A stretch of DNA of 55,249 nucleotides, taken from NCBI GenBank assembly GCA_903951825.1, contig CAJBDJ010000048.1, positions 1-55,249 on the forward strand, written 5' to 3'. Made by a program: the position numbers and the translations under genes. Each line of letters opens with the position of its first letter. Position 1 is the first letter of the stretch. Shown here piece by piece: positions 11,688 to 20,112 of this stretch. Below the pieces are notes generated by a model. That model saw only the letters and a list, made by a program, of their open reading frames with translations, was not told where the DNA came from and searched no databases. The stretch is from an uncultured Pseudomonadota bacterium (GTDB lineage: Bacteria; Pseudomonadota; Gammaproteobacteria; Burkholderiales; Rhodocyclaceae).

Positions 11688-12346
11688 ACGTTCATTCGAT
11701 GCACGGTATTGGCATGACCTCGCAGCGCACGCGCACGCGCATGATCGAGCGCCTACGCGAAAAAGGTATCCGCCACGAGGCGGTGTTGGCCGCCATGGCC
11801 AAGGTGCCGCGCCATGTTTTTGTTGAAGAGGCACTCGCTTCGCGTGCTTACGAAGATACCGCACTACCTTTGGGTATGGGGCAAACCATCTCGCAGCCGT
11901 TCATTGTTGCGCGCATGATCGAGCTTCTGCTCAATGGTCGGCAAAGTATTGGGAAAACTCTCGAGGTGGGCGCCGGCTGTGGTTATCAGGCGGCTGTTCT
12001 CGCACAGTTGAGCAGCGAAGTTTTTGCCGTTGAGCGCCTCGGGCCGCTATTGGAAAAAGCCAAGGCGCACATGCGCACCTTACAGCAATTCAATGTCCGT
12101 CTGAAACACGCCGACGGGCAGTTGGGTCTGCCAGAAGCGGGGCCTTTTGACAGCATCATCGTCGCCGCTGCCGGCACGCAGGTTCCGCCGGCTTTACTGC
12201 AGCAGTTGGCGGCGGGCGGCCGGTTGATCTTGCCAGTGGGTACGACTGAGCAGTATCTTTGCTTCATCGAACAGACGCCGCAGGGTTTCATCGAGACTCG
12301 CCTGGACGCCGTGCGCTTTGTTCCTCTATTGGCTGGAATGCAATGA
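11684..12346 (+). CDS. pcm: Protein-L-isoaspartate O-methyltransferase
   Basis: This enzyme methylates L-isoaspartyl residues in damaged proteins so they can revert to aspartate. The SAM-binding motif [17 protein letters not shown] lies near residue 88, and the family substrate region with [11 protein letters not shown] is near residue 64. The 220-residue length is typical. It overlaps both surE and nlpD by 4 bases. The surE-pcm-nlpD order is the conserved proteobacterial stationary-phase cluster, normally closed by rpoS. Confidence 0.97.
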   Translation: MNVHSMHGIGMTSQRTRTRMIERLREKGIRHEAVLAAMAKVPRHVFVEEALASRAYEDTALPLGMGQTISQPFIVARMIELLLNGRQSIGKTLEVGAGCGYQAAVLAQLSSEVFAVERLGPLLEKAKAHMRTLQQFNVRLKHADGQLGLPEAGPFDSIIVAAAGTQVPPALLQQLAAGGRLILPVGTTEQYLCFIEQTPQGFIETRLDAVRFVPLLAGMQ

Positions 12347-13251
12347 TTCGTCTTTTTTTCACCGCTATTTTTTCCTTACTTCTCGCAGCCTGCATGTCGC
12401 AGGCACCGGCGCCTGCGGTCGACCGCAGTTCTGCGGCAAAGTCGGCTGCGCCCGCCTCTGGCCCAGGTTATTACACCGTCAAGCGCGGTGACAGTTTGTA
12501 CCGGATCGCTGCGGCGCACGGAAAAGATCAAAAAGACATCGCCGCCTGGAATAATCTGGACAATGTCAATGTAATCAAGGAGGGGCAGGTTCTGCGGGTT
12601 GCTCCGCCCACAGGAGAGTCCTCTGCCGAGGTTGTGGCGACGCCCGTTTTGGGTTTGCCGGCGGTGGAATCGCGTTCTCTCGATGAGGCATCCGGGGGGG
12701 GAGGCTCGCCGCCGGTCAGCGCGGTGCCCGCCAGCCCCCTCAAGCGTGAGCCGCGCGGCGGCAAGGAGCCCTATTCTGACGAAGCGTATGCGCGATTGAA
12801 CAACTTGCCGGAAGTTCCCAAGGCGGCTGAAGTCAAGCCGGAAGAGCCGACTGTGCCACCACCAACGCCTGCAGCGGCGCCGGATGGGGTGGTCTGGGGG
12901 TGGCCGGCGAGTGGCAAGATAATCGCCAGTTTCGGCCGCGCTGGAAACAAGGGGCTCGATATCGCCGGGCAGAGCGGGGATGCTGTTCTCGCAGCAGCGG
13001 ATGGCAAGGTTGTCTATGTCGGTCCGGGTTTTCCGGGTTATGCCCAGTTAATCATTATCAAACATAACGCGATTTATCTCTCGGCCTACGCAAACAACCG
13101 CAAGATTCTGGTCAAAGAGAAAGATCAGGTAACGCGCGGCCAAAAAATCGCCGAGATGGGTAATCCGGGTGGCGGTGCGGTCAAGCTGCACTTTGAAATC
13201 CGCAAGCAGGCTACCCCGATTGATCCGCTTCCTTATTTGCCAGCGCGATGA
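12343..13251 (+). CDS. nlpD: Murein hydrolase activator NlpD
   Basis: An outer-membrane lipoprotein that activates the septal amidase AmiC in E. coli. The signal peptide ends in a lipobox SLLLAAC with the lipidated cysteine at residue 17. A LysM peptidoglycan-binding domain covers about 43-86 (YTVKRGDSLYRIA), then a low-complexity linker, then a LytM/M23 domain from about 205 to 297. The zinc-binding histidines of active M23 peptidases are replaced (GLDIAG, LHFEIRK), so it should activate rather than cut, as in E. coli. The start at 12343 is the ATG overlapping the pcm stop. Confidence 0.93.
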   Translation: MIRLFFTAIFSLLLAACMSQAPAPAVDRSSAAKSAAPASGPGYYTVKRGDSLYRIAAAHGKDQKDIAAWNNLDNVNVIKEGQVLRVAPPTGESSAEVVATPVLGLPAVESRSLDEASGGGGSPPVSAVPASPLKREPRGGKEPYSDEAYARLNNLPEVPKAAEVKPEEPTVPPPTPAAAPDGVVWGWPASGKIIASFGRAGNKGLDIAGQSGDAVLAAADGKVVYVGPGFPGYAQLIIIKHNAIYLSAYANNRKILVKEKDQVTRGQKIAEMGNPGGGAVKLHFEIRKQATPIDPLPYLPAR

Positions 13252-13440
13252 ATGAGCCGGGCGAGTCTCCGGCCACGCGGATGACGTTTGCCCGATTGCT
13301 CACCGGCAGATTCGGCAGTATTTGTCGAGAGCGCGACAGTGTTTCGTGAAGATCATCCGCTTGAAGCTATTACCCGGTTTTATTTGAATGAAATGCGCAA
13401 GGATCATCAGGCGCGGCGGCTTGTCGAAAGATTTCATTGC
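13248..13440 (+). pseudogene. Possible relic of the 5' end of rpoS
   Basis: In most Beta- and Gammaproteobacteria rpoS follows nlpD. Here an ATG at 13248 overlaps the nlpD stop (ATGA), as the other junctions of this operon do, but its frame closes after 33 codons at 13347-13349. In a different frame, bases from about 13348 to 13423 read EDHPLEAITRFYLNEM followed by RKDHQARRLVE. The segment ITRFYLNE resembles the start of sigma-S region 1.2 (ATRxYLNEIG). The rest of a sigma factor is absent. The match is short, so this is a suggestive relic with a frameshift and a large deletion, not a proven one. Confidence 0.35.
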
Positions 13441-13479
13441 CATAGTTTCAGCATCCGTCCCGACTACTACCTGAAAACA

Positions 13480-14127
13480 ATGATCAATCGCTGTATTCCA
13501 TCGTTTTTGGCGCTGCTGTCATTGAGCATCGTCTTTAGTTCATCGCTGAGTTCGGCGGAGACAATGGTTCCGCCTCCGGTGCCGTCGGCTCGACCTGAGG
13601 CGAGCGTAATCAGCGGGGAAAACTTTACGGCAAGCGGCAAGCTGTCGCTCGATGGCAGCGGCGCAATGAATGGTGAAGCGAGCATTGTCTGGACAAATGG
13701 CGAACGCTACGAAGGCAGCCTGTTGTCCGGTAAAAAGCACGGCCATGGCGTCTTTATCTGGGCGAATGGACAGCGTTATGAGGGTGAGTGGTTGGATGAC
13801 CGGATTCATGGCATGGGTCGCCTGAGTTATCCCAACGGTGATCGCTACATCGGGTCATTGGTCAATGGCGAGCCGCAGGGCAGAGGTACTTACTATCTGC
13901 AGAATGGCGATACTTATGTCGGTGCTTGGCTGGCCGGCAAAAAGCATGGCCAAGGCCGTCTGACCTGGGCTGATGGTGATTATTGGGAAGGTGAATTTCG
14001 CGACGATCAGCAGACGCTCAACGGAACCCTGGTCTACGGGCAAGCCGAGACCCAATCCGTCATTCAGGAGCCGGATGCGGCGAGCGTTGTTGCCGCAAAA
14101 GAAGGTGTGCGCAAGAAAGCCAAATAA
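13480..14127 (+). CDS. Exported MORN-repeat protein
   Basis: A 215-residue protein with an N-terminal signal peptide (hydrophobic core FLALLSLSIVFSSSL, likely cleavage after SSA near residue 25). It is followed by five MORN-type repeats of about 23 residues, for example YEGSLLSGKKHGHGVFIW and YEGEWLDDRIHGMGRLSY, spanning roughly 65-180. MORN repeats form beta-hairpin solenoids that bind proteins or lipids. No catalytic domain is attached. The frame stays open up to a TTG at 13288, but the ATG at 13480 gives a clean signal peptide. It occupies the place of rpoS. The partner is unknown. Confidence 0.8.
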   Translation: MINRCIPSFLALLSLSIVFSSSLSSAETMVPPPVPSARPEASVISGENFTASGKLSLDGSGAMNGEASIVWTNGERYEGSLLSGKKHGHGVFIWANGQRYEGEWLDDRIHGMGRLSYPNGDRYIGSLVNGEPQGRGTYYLQNGDTYVGAWLAGKKHGQGRLTWADGDYWEGEFRDDQQTLNGTLVYGQAETQSVIQEPDAASVVAAKEGVRKKAK

Positions 14128-14138
14128 GCGTCTGACGG

Positions 14139-15131
14139 CTAATCCCCGGGGGTGCGCTTGCGGATTTCTTCGGCCAGCTGAAATACAGACATCGCGTAGA
14201 AGCTTGAGCGGTTGTAGCGGGTAATGACGTAAAAATTCTCCAAGCCCAGCCAGTATTCTGTCGCTTGACTGGGGCTGACCAGGTCGATCAGTGTGACCGT
14301 AGCATTCGGGTCGAGATGGGCTTTGATACCGCGTTCGGCAAGTTCTGCCACCTTCAGGCTGGGGCGTATGCCGGCTTCAATCAGCGCCCGATCCGGTTCG
14401 CTGCTAACGATTGCTGGTACCGCCACCGCTTGCCCCGATTGCCAGCCGTGCTGCTCAAGAAAGCGGGCAACACTGCCGATGGCGTCATCGACGCTGGAGC
14501 TCAAGTCGACGCGCTGATCGCCGTCAAAATCCACCGCGTAACGTCGCTGACTGCCGGGCATGAACTGCGGAATGCCGATAGCGCCGGCAAAAGAGCCCTT
14601 GACCGTCAATGGATCGATCCGATTTTCGCGCGCCAGCAGCAGGAACTGCTCAAGCTCTTCACGGAAAAAATCGGCGCGCCGCGGGTAATTGAAAGCCAGC
14701 GTGGCGAGTGCTTCAAGAACGCCAAAACCCCCGGTATTGCGACCATAGACGGTTTCGACGCCGATAATCGCGACGATGATTTCTTCCGGGACGCCAAACA
14801 TCACACGGGCGCGGGTCAGCGCAACACGGTTTTCCTGCCAGAAACGCACGCCGCCGTCGATGCGCTGTTGATTCAGAAAGCGCGGCCGGTAGCGTTCCCA
14901 TGAGCGCTGCGTTGGTGAGCTGGGTGGCTTGATCAGCTGCAAGACTTTGGCGTTCGGCTGAATTTTGGCAAATTGCTCAAGCAAGTCAGCGCTCTGAAAG
15001 CCATGGCGTTGCGCCAGGCTGTTGGCGAAATCAATCGCTGCCGGGTCATGCGCGAAGCTGTTGGCCGGGGTGCTGGCAAAGGCCGGGGCGAGCCAGGCGA
15101 CTAGCAGCAGGGAGCCGAAAATGGGTTTCAA
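14139..15131 (-). CDS. mltB: Lytic murein transglycosylase B
   Basis: This periplasmic enzyme cleaves the MurNAc-GlcNAc bond of peptidoglycan, leaving 1,6-anhydro ends. An N-terminal signal peptide ends near AFAS (residue 20), and the cysteine of a lipobox is absent, so it appears soluble. The catalytic glutamate is E126 in IIGVETVYGRNTG, and the family motif FAGAIGIPQFMPGS follows. Length is 330 residues. The start is a TTG at 15131 with GGAG 6 bases upstream. It lies just downstream of the moxR-DUF58-transglutaminase genes on the same strand and may be the last gene of that operon. Confidence 0.92.
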   Translation of the reverse strand: MKPIFGSLLLVAWLAPAFASTPANSFAHDPAAIDFANSLAQRHGFQSADLLEQFAKIQPNAKVLQLIKPPSSPTQRSWERYRPRFLNQQRIDGGVRFWQENRVALTRARVMFGVPEEIIVAIIGVETVYGRNTGGFGVLEALATLAFNYPRRADFFREELEQFLLLARENRIDPLTVKGSFAGAIGIPQFMPGSQRRYAVDFDGDQRVDLSSSVDDAIGSVARFLEQHGWQSGQAVAVPAIVSSEPDRALIEAGIRPSLKVAELAERGIKAHLDPNATVTLIDLVSPSQATEYWLGLENFYVITRYNRSSFYAMSVFQLAEEIRKRTPGD

Positions 15132-15142
15132 ATCATTCTCCG

Positions 15143-17080
15143 TCAGGGTAGTTTGGCGATGGCTTCGCGCAATTGGCGCAGATCGCCGGGGCGGGCACTG
15201 TAGCGGTTGGCGAGATAAGACTCAACTACGGCGGCAAAAAGGATGGCCAGTTGCGGATCGCTGGCGGTAATACGGCGCTGCAGGGCGAGCGGGGTTTCCC
15301 ACGGCGCACAGTGTATCTGGCGACGGGCGAGTCGCCGCAGGGCTTGCTGCCATAGACGCTGGAGCGGATCAGTGCGTGGACGCTGGTAGAGCGTCCACGC
15401 ACTGATGGCGAGCATCAGGGTAGCGATCACTGCCGCCAGTATCGCCGTCAGGCTTTGCCAGTCGGGGGCGGCGAGGCCGAGGCGCTGCAGAAACTCGCGC
15501 TGACGTTCAGGGTTGTAGCCGAGAACCTGCTGGTTCCAGGCATTGTTGATCGCCTCCCAGCGGTAGCGCAGACCGCGAATCCACTCCGAGCGCACTGTCA
15601 GCAGTGGCGGCAAGGGTTCTCCGAGCGGCAGGGCGGAGACGATGCCGCCTTCCACGCGGTTGGGTGATACGGCCGCCGTGGGATCGACCCTGATCCAGCC
15701 GCGGCCAGCCAGCCAAACCTCGGCCCAGGCGTGGGCGTCGGATTGCCGAACGATCAGAAAGCCGTCGATCGGGTTGCGCTCACCTCCCTGATAACCGGCG
15801 ACGACGCGGGCGGGAATTCCGGCTGCGCGCATGAGAACGACAAAGGCGGCAGCGTAGTGTTCGCAAAAGCCACGGCGAGTTTGGAAGAGGAAATCGTCAA
15901 TGGCGTTTTCGCCCAGTAGTGGCGGCTCCAGTGTGTAGATGAAAGCTTCCTCGGAAAAGAAATTCAACGCCTTGTTGACCGTCAGCAACGGATCCGCCGA
16001 AGCCTTGCGCCAGCTGCGAGCCAGCTCGCGGCTGCGCGGATTGAGTTGTTCTGGCAGCGCCAGATTTTGCTGCAATACCGCCGTCGCTTCGTCGACGTTG
16101 AAGCGGTAGTCGCTGACGGCGAGCAGGGAAAAGCGCGTGCGCTGATTGATGGATTGCGGCGCCGTGACGGTCAGCGTGCTTTTGATGGCAAATTCCTTCA
16201 GCTCCGGAGACGGTGCATCAAGTGCCAGCAGCCAGCGTTGCTGATTGGCTTCGATCGTACTCTCGTAACTGATAGCCGGAGAAAGCGCCTGGATTTCCGG
16301 CGCGCGGGTTGCTGAAACCCCCGGACGCCAGGTGCGTCCGTCAAAGTAATCCATCACCGGGCCGCGCCAATACAGCTTGTTTCGCGGCGGAATTTCGGTC
16401 TTGAAACGAACACGAAAGGCAATTTCACTGCTCAGGGCGAGGGAGGCGATGCTACCCGGCGACATCTGCTCGCTGAGTCCACTGCGCGCCTTGTGGGCAT
16501 CTTGCGGCAAACCCCAGAGCGGGCCGGAAATGCGCGGAAAAAGCAGGTAAAGAATCAGCATGAGAGGGAGCGCCTGCAGCGTCAGCACGCCGGCATAGCG
16601 CAGGGTAGCGAGCGGCCGGCTTGCCGGGCCGCCGTTGAGGCGGATCAGGGTGGCCGTGACGAGAACCATCGTCGCCAGCAGCCACAGCCCGGTCGCGATG
16701 CTTTGCGAATAAAAATAATGGGTCAGCAACAAAAAATAGCCGAGCGTGATCAACACCATCGCATCGCGCTGGCTGCGCAGTTCAAGGAGTTTGAGTAGCA
16801 TGAACAAAACCAGCAGGGAGACGCCGGCATCGCGCCCGAGCAGGGCGCGAAATTCGAGAGCGACACCGGCGCAGGCAAGTAGCGCCAGGGCGATCATCGG
16901 CCAGCGTCCCGGTAATCGCTGGTTGCGCGTCCACAGCCAGACGGCATAGGCGAAAATGGCGCCGGCGACGAGCGTCAGCCAGATTGGCTGATGCAGGACA
17001 TGCGGCGCGGTGGTCGCCAGCGCCGTCGCAAACAGCCACGGCAGACAGCGATAATCGAGGCTGACCGACCGCGTGCTCAT
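15143..17080 (-). CDS. Membrane transglutaminase-like protein (TgpA type)
   Basis: A 645-residue protein like Pseudomonas TgpA. Five or six membrane helices fill about the first 200 residues. A DUF3488 region and a periplasmic transglutaminase core follow, with the triad Cys406 (RRGFCEHYAA), His450 (SDAHAWAEVW) and Asp466 (WIRVDPTA). One more membrane helix near 560 and a DUF4129-like C-terminus complete it. TgpA is essential in P. aeruginosa, but its substrate is unknown. It overlaps the DUF58 gene by 4 bases and completes the common moxR-DUF58-tgpA operon. Confidence 0.9.
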   Translation of the reverse strand: MSTRSVSLDYRCLPWLFATALATTAPHVLHQPIWLTLVAGAIFAYAVWLWTRNQRLPGRWPMIALALLACAGVALEFRALLGRDAGVSLLVLFMLLKLLELRSQRDAMVLITLGYFLLLTHYFYSQSIATGLWLLATMVLVTATLIRLNGGPASRPLATLRYAGVLTLQALPLMLILYLLFPRISGPLWGLPQDAHKARSGLSEQMSPGSIASLALSSEIAFRVRFKTEIPPRNKLYWRGPVMDYFDGRTWRPGVSATRAPEIQALSPAISYESTIEANQQRWLLALDAPSPELKEFAIKSTLTVTAPQSINQRTRFSLLAVSDYRFNVDEATAVLQQNLALPEQLNPRSRELARSWRKASADPLLTVNKALNFFSEEAFIYTLEPPLLGENAIDDFLFQTRRGFCEHYAAAFVVLMRAAGIPARVVAGYQGGERNPIDGFLIVRQSDAHAWAEVWLAGRGWIRVDPTAAVSPNRVEGGIVSALPLGEPLPPLLTVRSEWIRGLRYRWEAINNAWNQQVLGYNPERQREFLQRLGLAAPDWQSLTAILAAVIATLMLAISAWTLYQRPRTDPLQRLWQQALRRLARRQIHCAPWETPLALQRRITASDPQLAILFAAVVESYLANRYSARPGDLRQLREAIAKLP

Positions 17081-18030
17081 GGCTTGAAGAGCGCCAGCGC
17101 CTCAAGGCAGCGGGTGCGATGCGCGGCACCCCGGCCGCTGGGAATATCGCTTCCGGGAAGGCGCAGAGCATAGCCGGCAGCGGCCGACTCGGCGGCAAGA
17201 ACCCAGCCGGTCATGATCGCTAGTCGCCGTTCGTTGTCGCCGGCATCGGCAGTCAACGCCCAGTCGAGCTGAAGTTCCCGGGCACTACCGCCGGCAAATT
17301 GCTTGATTAAAAGCGGGCGCTGACCACCATCGCGGGCGCTCGCCTTCCAGGCGACGTGACGCGGCGAATCGGCCGGCTGGCGGTCACGGAAACCGGCAAA
17401 ATCGTCGTCGCCGCCCGCGCCGTCATGCTCGCCGGCCTGAGCAAGCGATTGCTCGGGAGGCAGGGGAAGGTGGATTGCGCGGGGGTAAACCAGGCAGCGC
17501 ATTTCCGGCTGCAGGTAACTCCAGGCGTACAGCAGACCCAGCGGATAGACCGTAGACAGGCGCACGCGCGGCAGAGTCAGCCAACCCCGCCGAAGGGTTG
17601 CCAGCGGAATCGCCACCTGAGCGATGCCTTCAGCAGCAATTTGCGTTGACACGGCCGGGTTGTCGTCAATTTGCAGGGTCAGCCCGAGGCGCATGGTTTT
17701 TCGCTCGTTGCGCAAGGTCAGCGGGAAGTAGGCGATTTCTCCGGCAAAAACCGGCGTTGCCCGTCCGGGCGTTATCCACAAGGCAAACAGGTTGCGAAAT
17801 GTGTGATTCATGCCGATCAGCGCCAATCCGCAGAGGAAAAAGACGAGGGCGTGGCCAAGCGCCAGCGAGTAATTGATGGCGCCGGTGTACATCGCCACGA
17901 GGGTGAGGGCGAAAAGCAGACCGGCGCGCGTCGGAACGATGAAAATGCGTCGCTGGGTCAGTTGAAAAGGCGCCGTGCCGTCGCTTTGCCAGCGAAACAG
18001 CCGTTGCTTGAGCGTTGCCAGCAAGGTCAC
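17077..18030 (-). CDS. DUF58 membrane protein of the MoxR operon
   Basis: This 317-residue protein has two hydrophobic helices near residues 30-75 (LLFALTLVAMYTG, ALVFFLCGLALIG). A DUF58 domain in the C-terminal half includes the DFAGFRDRQPADSPRHVAWK segment, a hallmark of the family that resembles a VWA fold. The start is a GTG at 18030, 3 bases after the moxR stop. DUF58 proteins almost always travel with a MoxR ATPase and are thought to be its clients or adaptors. Here the third partner is a transglutaminase, suggesting assembly or maturation of an envelope complex. Confidence 0.9.
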   Translation of the reverse strand: MTLLATLKQRLFRWQSDGTAPFQLTQRRIFIVPTRAGLLFALTLVAMYTGAINYSLALGHALVFFLCGLALIGMNHTFRNLFALWITPGRATPVFAGEIAYFPLTLRNERKTMRLGLTLQIDDNPAVSTQIAAEGIAQVAIPLATLRRGWLTLPRVRLSTVYPLGLLYAWSYLQPEMRCLVYPRAIHLPLPPEQSLAQAGEHDGAGGDDDFAGFRDRQPADSPRHVAWKASARDGGQRPLLIKQFAGGSARELQLDWALTADAGDNERRLAIMTGWVLAAESAAAGYALRLPGSDIPSGRGAAHRTRCLEALALFKP

Positions 18031-18033
18031 GGA

Positions 18034-18981
18034 TCAGGGAATCGGCACGCTGCGAATCAGCGCCGTGATGTCTTCTGACCGCGCCAGCATGTTGCCTTGC
18101 AGCGAGCGCAATCGGTGGCGGGCGACGGCGGGCAGAACCGCCTGCACGTCGTCGGGCAAGACCATTTGCCGACCATCAAGCCAGGCCCAGGCACGAGCGG
18201 CGGCCAGCAGGGCAAGCCCGGCGCGCGGCGACAGTCCGTGCTGAAAGGCGATATTTTCCCGGCTCGCCTCGATCAAGGCCTGAACATAGTCGATCAAGGG
18301 AGGGGCGGCATGGACGGCGGCAACCTGCGCCTGCAGAGCGGGAATCGCTGCTGCCTCGATAATCGCCGGCAGTTGATCGGCACGCTCGCGCTGCCCGCCG
18401 GCGGCGAGCAATGCGCGCTCAGCCGAACGCTCTGGGTAACCCAGTTCAATGCGCATCAAAAAGCGGTCGAGTTGCGACTCCGGGAGGGCAAACGTGCCAA
18501 TCTGATGCGCCGGGTTCTGCGTCGCGATGACGAAAAATGGCTTGGGCAAGATCCGTGTTTCACCCTCGATTGTTACCTGCTGCTCCTCCATTGCCTCAAG
18601 CAGCGCACTTTGGGTCTTGGGCGTCGCACGATTGATTTCGTCGGCCAGAACGACCTGCGAAAAAACCGGGCCGGGCAGAAAGCGAAAGCTTCCCTTGTCG
18701 CGTTCGTAGATCGAGACGCCGATGATGTCGGCCGGCAACAAGTCGCTGGTAAATTGAATGCGCGAAAAAGCCAGCCCGAGGAGACGCGCCAGTGCATGCG
18801 CCAGCGTCGTTTTGCCGACCCCCGGCAGATCCTCGATCAGCAGGTGACCACCGGCGAGCAGGCAGGCCACCGCCTGGCGAATTTCCCTATCCTTGCCAAG
18901 AATGATTTTTCCGGCAGCGACGAGCAGGTGATCCAGCGGGCCGGGGCGCGAAGTAAGTGAAGCAATTGTCGTCAGCGGCAT
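18034..18981 (-). CDS. MoxR-type AAA+ ATPase
   Basis: An AAA+ chaperone-like ATPase of the MoxR family, 315 residues. Walker A is DLPGVGKTT at 51-59, Walker B is VVLADEINR near 112, and sensor 1 is FFVIATQNP near 153. A lid domain follows. MoxR proteins act with DUF58/VWA proteins in maturing enzyme complexes. The ATG at 18981 is preferred to the TTG two codons earlier. First gene of the moxR-DUF58-tgpA(-mltB) unit; the promoter should lie in 18982-19105, where I see no clear boxes. Confidence 0.92.
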   Translation of the reverse strand: MPLTTIASLTSRPGPLDHLLVAAGKIILGKDREIRQAVACLLAGGHLLIEDLPGVGKTTLAHALARLLGLAFSRIQFTSDLLPADIIGVSIYERDKGSFRFLPGPVFSQVVLADEINRATPKTQSALLEAMEEQQVTIEGETRILPKPFFVIATQNPAHQIGTFALPESQLDRFLMRIELGYPERSAERALLAAGGQRERADQLPAIIEAAAIPALQAQVAAVHAAPPLIDYVQALIEASRENIAFQHGLSPRAGLALLAAARAWAWLDGRQMVLPDDVQAVLPAVARHRLRSLQGNMLARSEDITALIRSVPIP

Positions 18982-19105
18982 GGCCAAGCACCATCAAATA
19001 AGCATTCAACTCATTGTAATGCTTGAAGCGGCGTGCAGAATGGGTCGATAATGAGATTCCATCGGGCGCCGTTGTAGGCGCCACCCAGAAGAGAGATAAC
19101 AGCGG

Positions 19106-20029
19106 ATGACCACTGCCTTCATTACCCATCGCGACTGTCAGCTGCACGACATGGGTGCACATCACCCGGAGTGTCCGCAGCGCCTGACGGCCATCAGCGA
19201 TCACCTGATCGCCCAGGGTCTCGACGCCTATTTTGTGTATTACGACGCTCCGCTCGCCACCTTTGAGCAATTGCTGCGCGTCCACCCGGCGTCGCACCTT
19301 GAACGCATCAAACGCGCTTCTCCCGAGCTCGGGGTCGTGCATCTGGATCCGGATACCGCCATGAATCCTCATACATGGCAAGCCGCTTTACGTGCCGCCG
19401 GCGCCGGATGCCATGCCGTCGACCTGGTCATGCGCCAGGAAATCGAGAATGCCTTCTGCGCCGTGCGCCCGCCCGGCCACCATTGCGAGAAGGCAACGCC
19501 CATGGGTTTCTGTTTTTTCAACAATATCGGCGTCGCCGCCCGCCATGCCTTGAAGGTGCACGGCCTTGAGCGAGTGGCGATCATCGACTTTGACGTTCAT
19601 CACGGCAATGGCACCGAAGACTGCTTTGGCGGCGACCCGCAGGTGCTGATGTGCAGTATTTTTCAGCATCCGTTCTACCCATACAGCGGCGCCGACAAGC
19701 CGGCGGCCAATATGTGCAACGTGCCCCTGGCTGCCGGTTCCGGCGGCGAGGAATTCCGTGATGCCGTGACTCAGGTCTGGATGCCGCGTCTGCGTGAATT
19801 CAAGCCGCAAATGATTTTCATCTCGGCTGGCTTTGACGGACATTACGAAGACGACATGGGCGGCCTGAAATTGCTCGAAAAGGATTTCGCCTGGTGTACC
19901 GAGCAACTCAAAAATCTCGCGGCAGATCTCTGCAACAAGCGCATCGTTTCAATGCTTGAGGGCGGCTACGTGATGACTTCCCTAGCGCGCAGCGTGGGTG
20001 CCCATCTGCGTGTATTGGCCGACCTTTAA
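19106..20029 (+). CDS. Histone-deacetylase-family amidohydrolase
   Basis: A zinc-dependent deacetylase of the arginase/HDAC superfamily, class II-like, 307 residues. The catalytic His pair RPPGHH is at 125-126 and the zinc ligands lie in DFDVHHGNG (D163, H165) and SAGFDGHYED (D244). The YxxxGGY-like end LEGGYV is also present. Bacterial members remove acetyl groups from polyamines or small molecules, or act on acetyl-lysine; the true substrate cannot be told here. It stands alone, divergent from moxR, and ends in a strong terminator before lysC. Confidence 0.9.
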   Translation: MTTAFITHRDCQLHDMGAHHPECPQRLTAISDHLIAQGLDAYFVYYDAPLATFEQLLRVHPASHLERIKRASPELGVVHLDPDTAMNPHTWQAALRAAGAGCHAVDLVMRQEIENAFCAVRPPGHHCEKATPMGFCFFNNIGVAARHALKVHGLERVAIIDFDVHHGNGTEDCFGGDPQVLMCSIFQHPFYPYSGADKPAANMCNVPLAAGSGGEEFRDAVTQVWMPRLREFKPQMIFISAGFDGHYEDDMGGLKLLEKDFAWCTEQLKNLAADLCNKRIVSMLEGGYVMTSLARSVGAHLRVLADL

Positions 20030-20053
20030 GGCAGCGATTTTTCAGAAAAAGGT

Positions 20054-20083
20054 GAGGGTGGGGTAAAATCCACCCTCTTTTTT
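20054..20083 (+). terminator. Rho-independent terminator after the deacetylase gene
   Basis: An 8-bp perfect stem GAGGGTGG/CCACCCTC (20054-20061 with 20070-20077) has an 8-base loop and is followed directly by six T residues. Confidence 0.88.
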
Positions 20084-20112
20084 ATGTTTGCAACGTTTAA
20101 GCGGATAAATCA

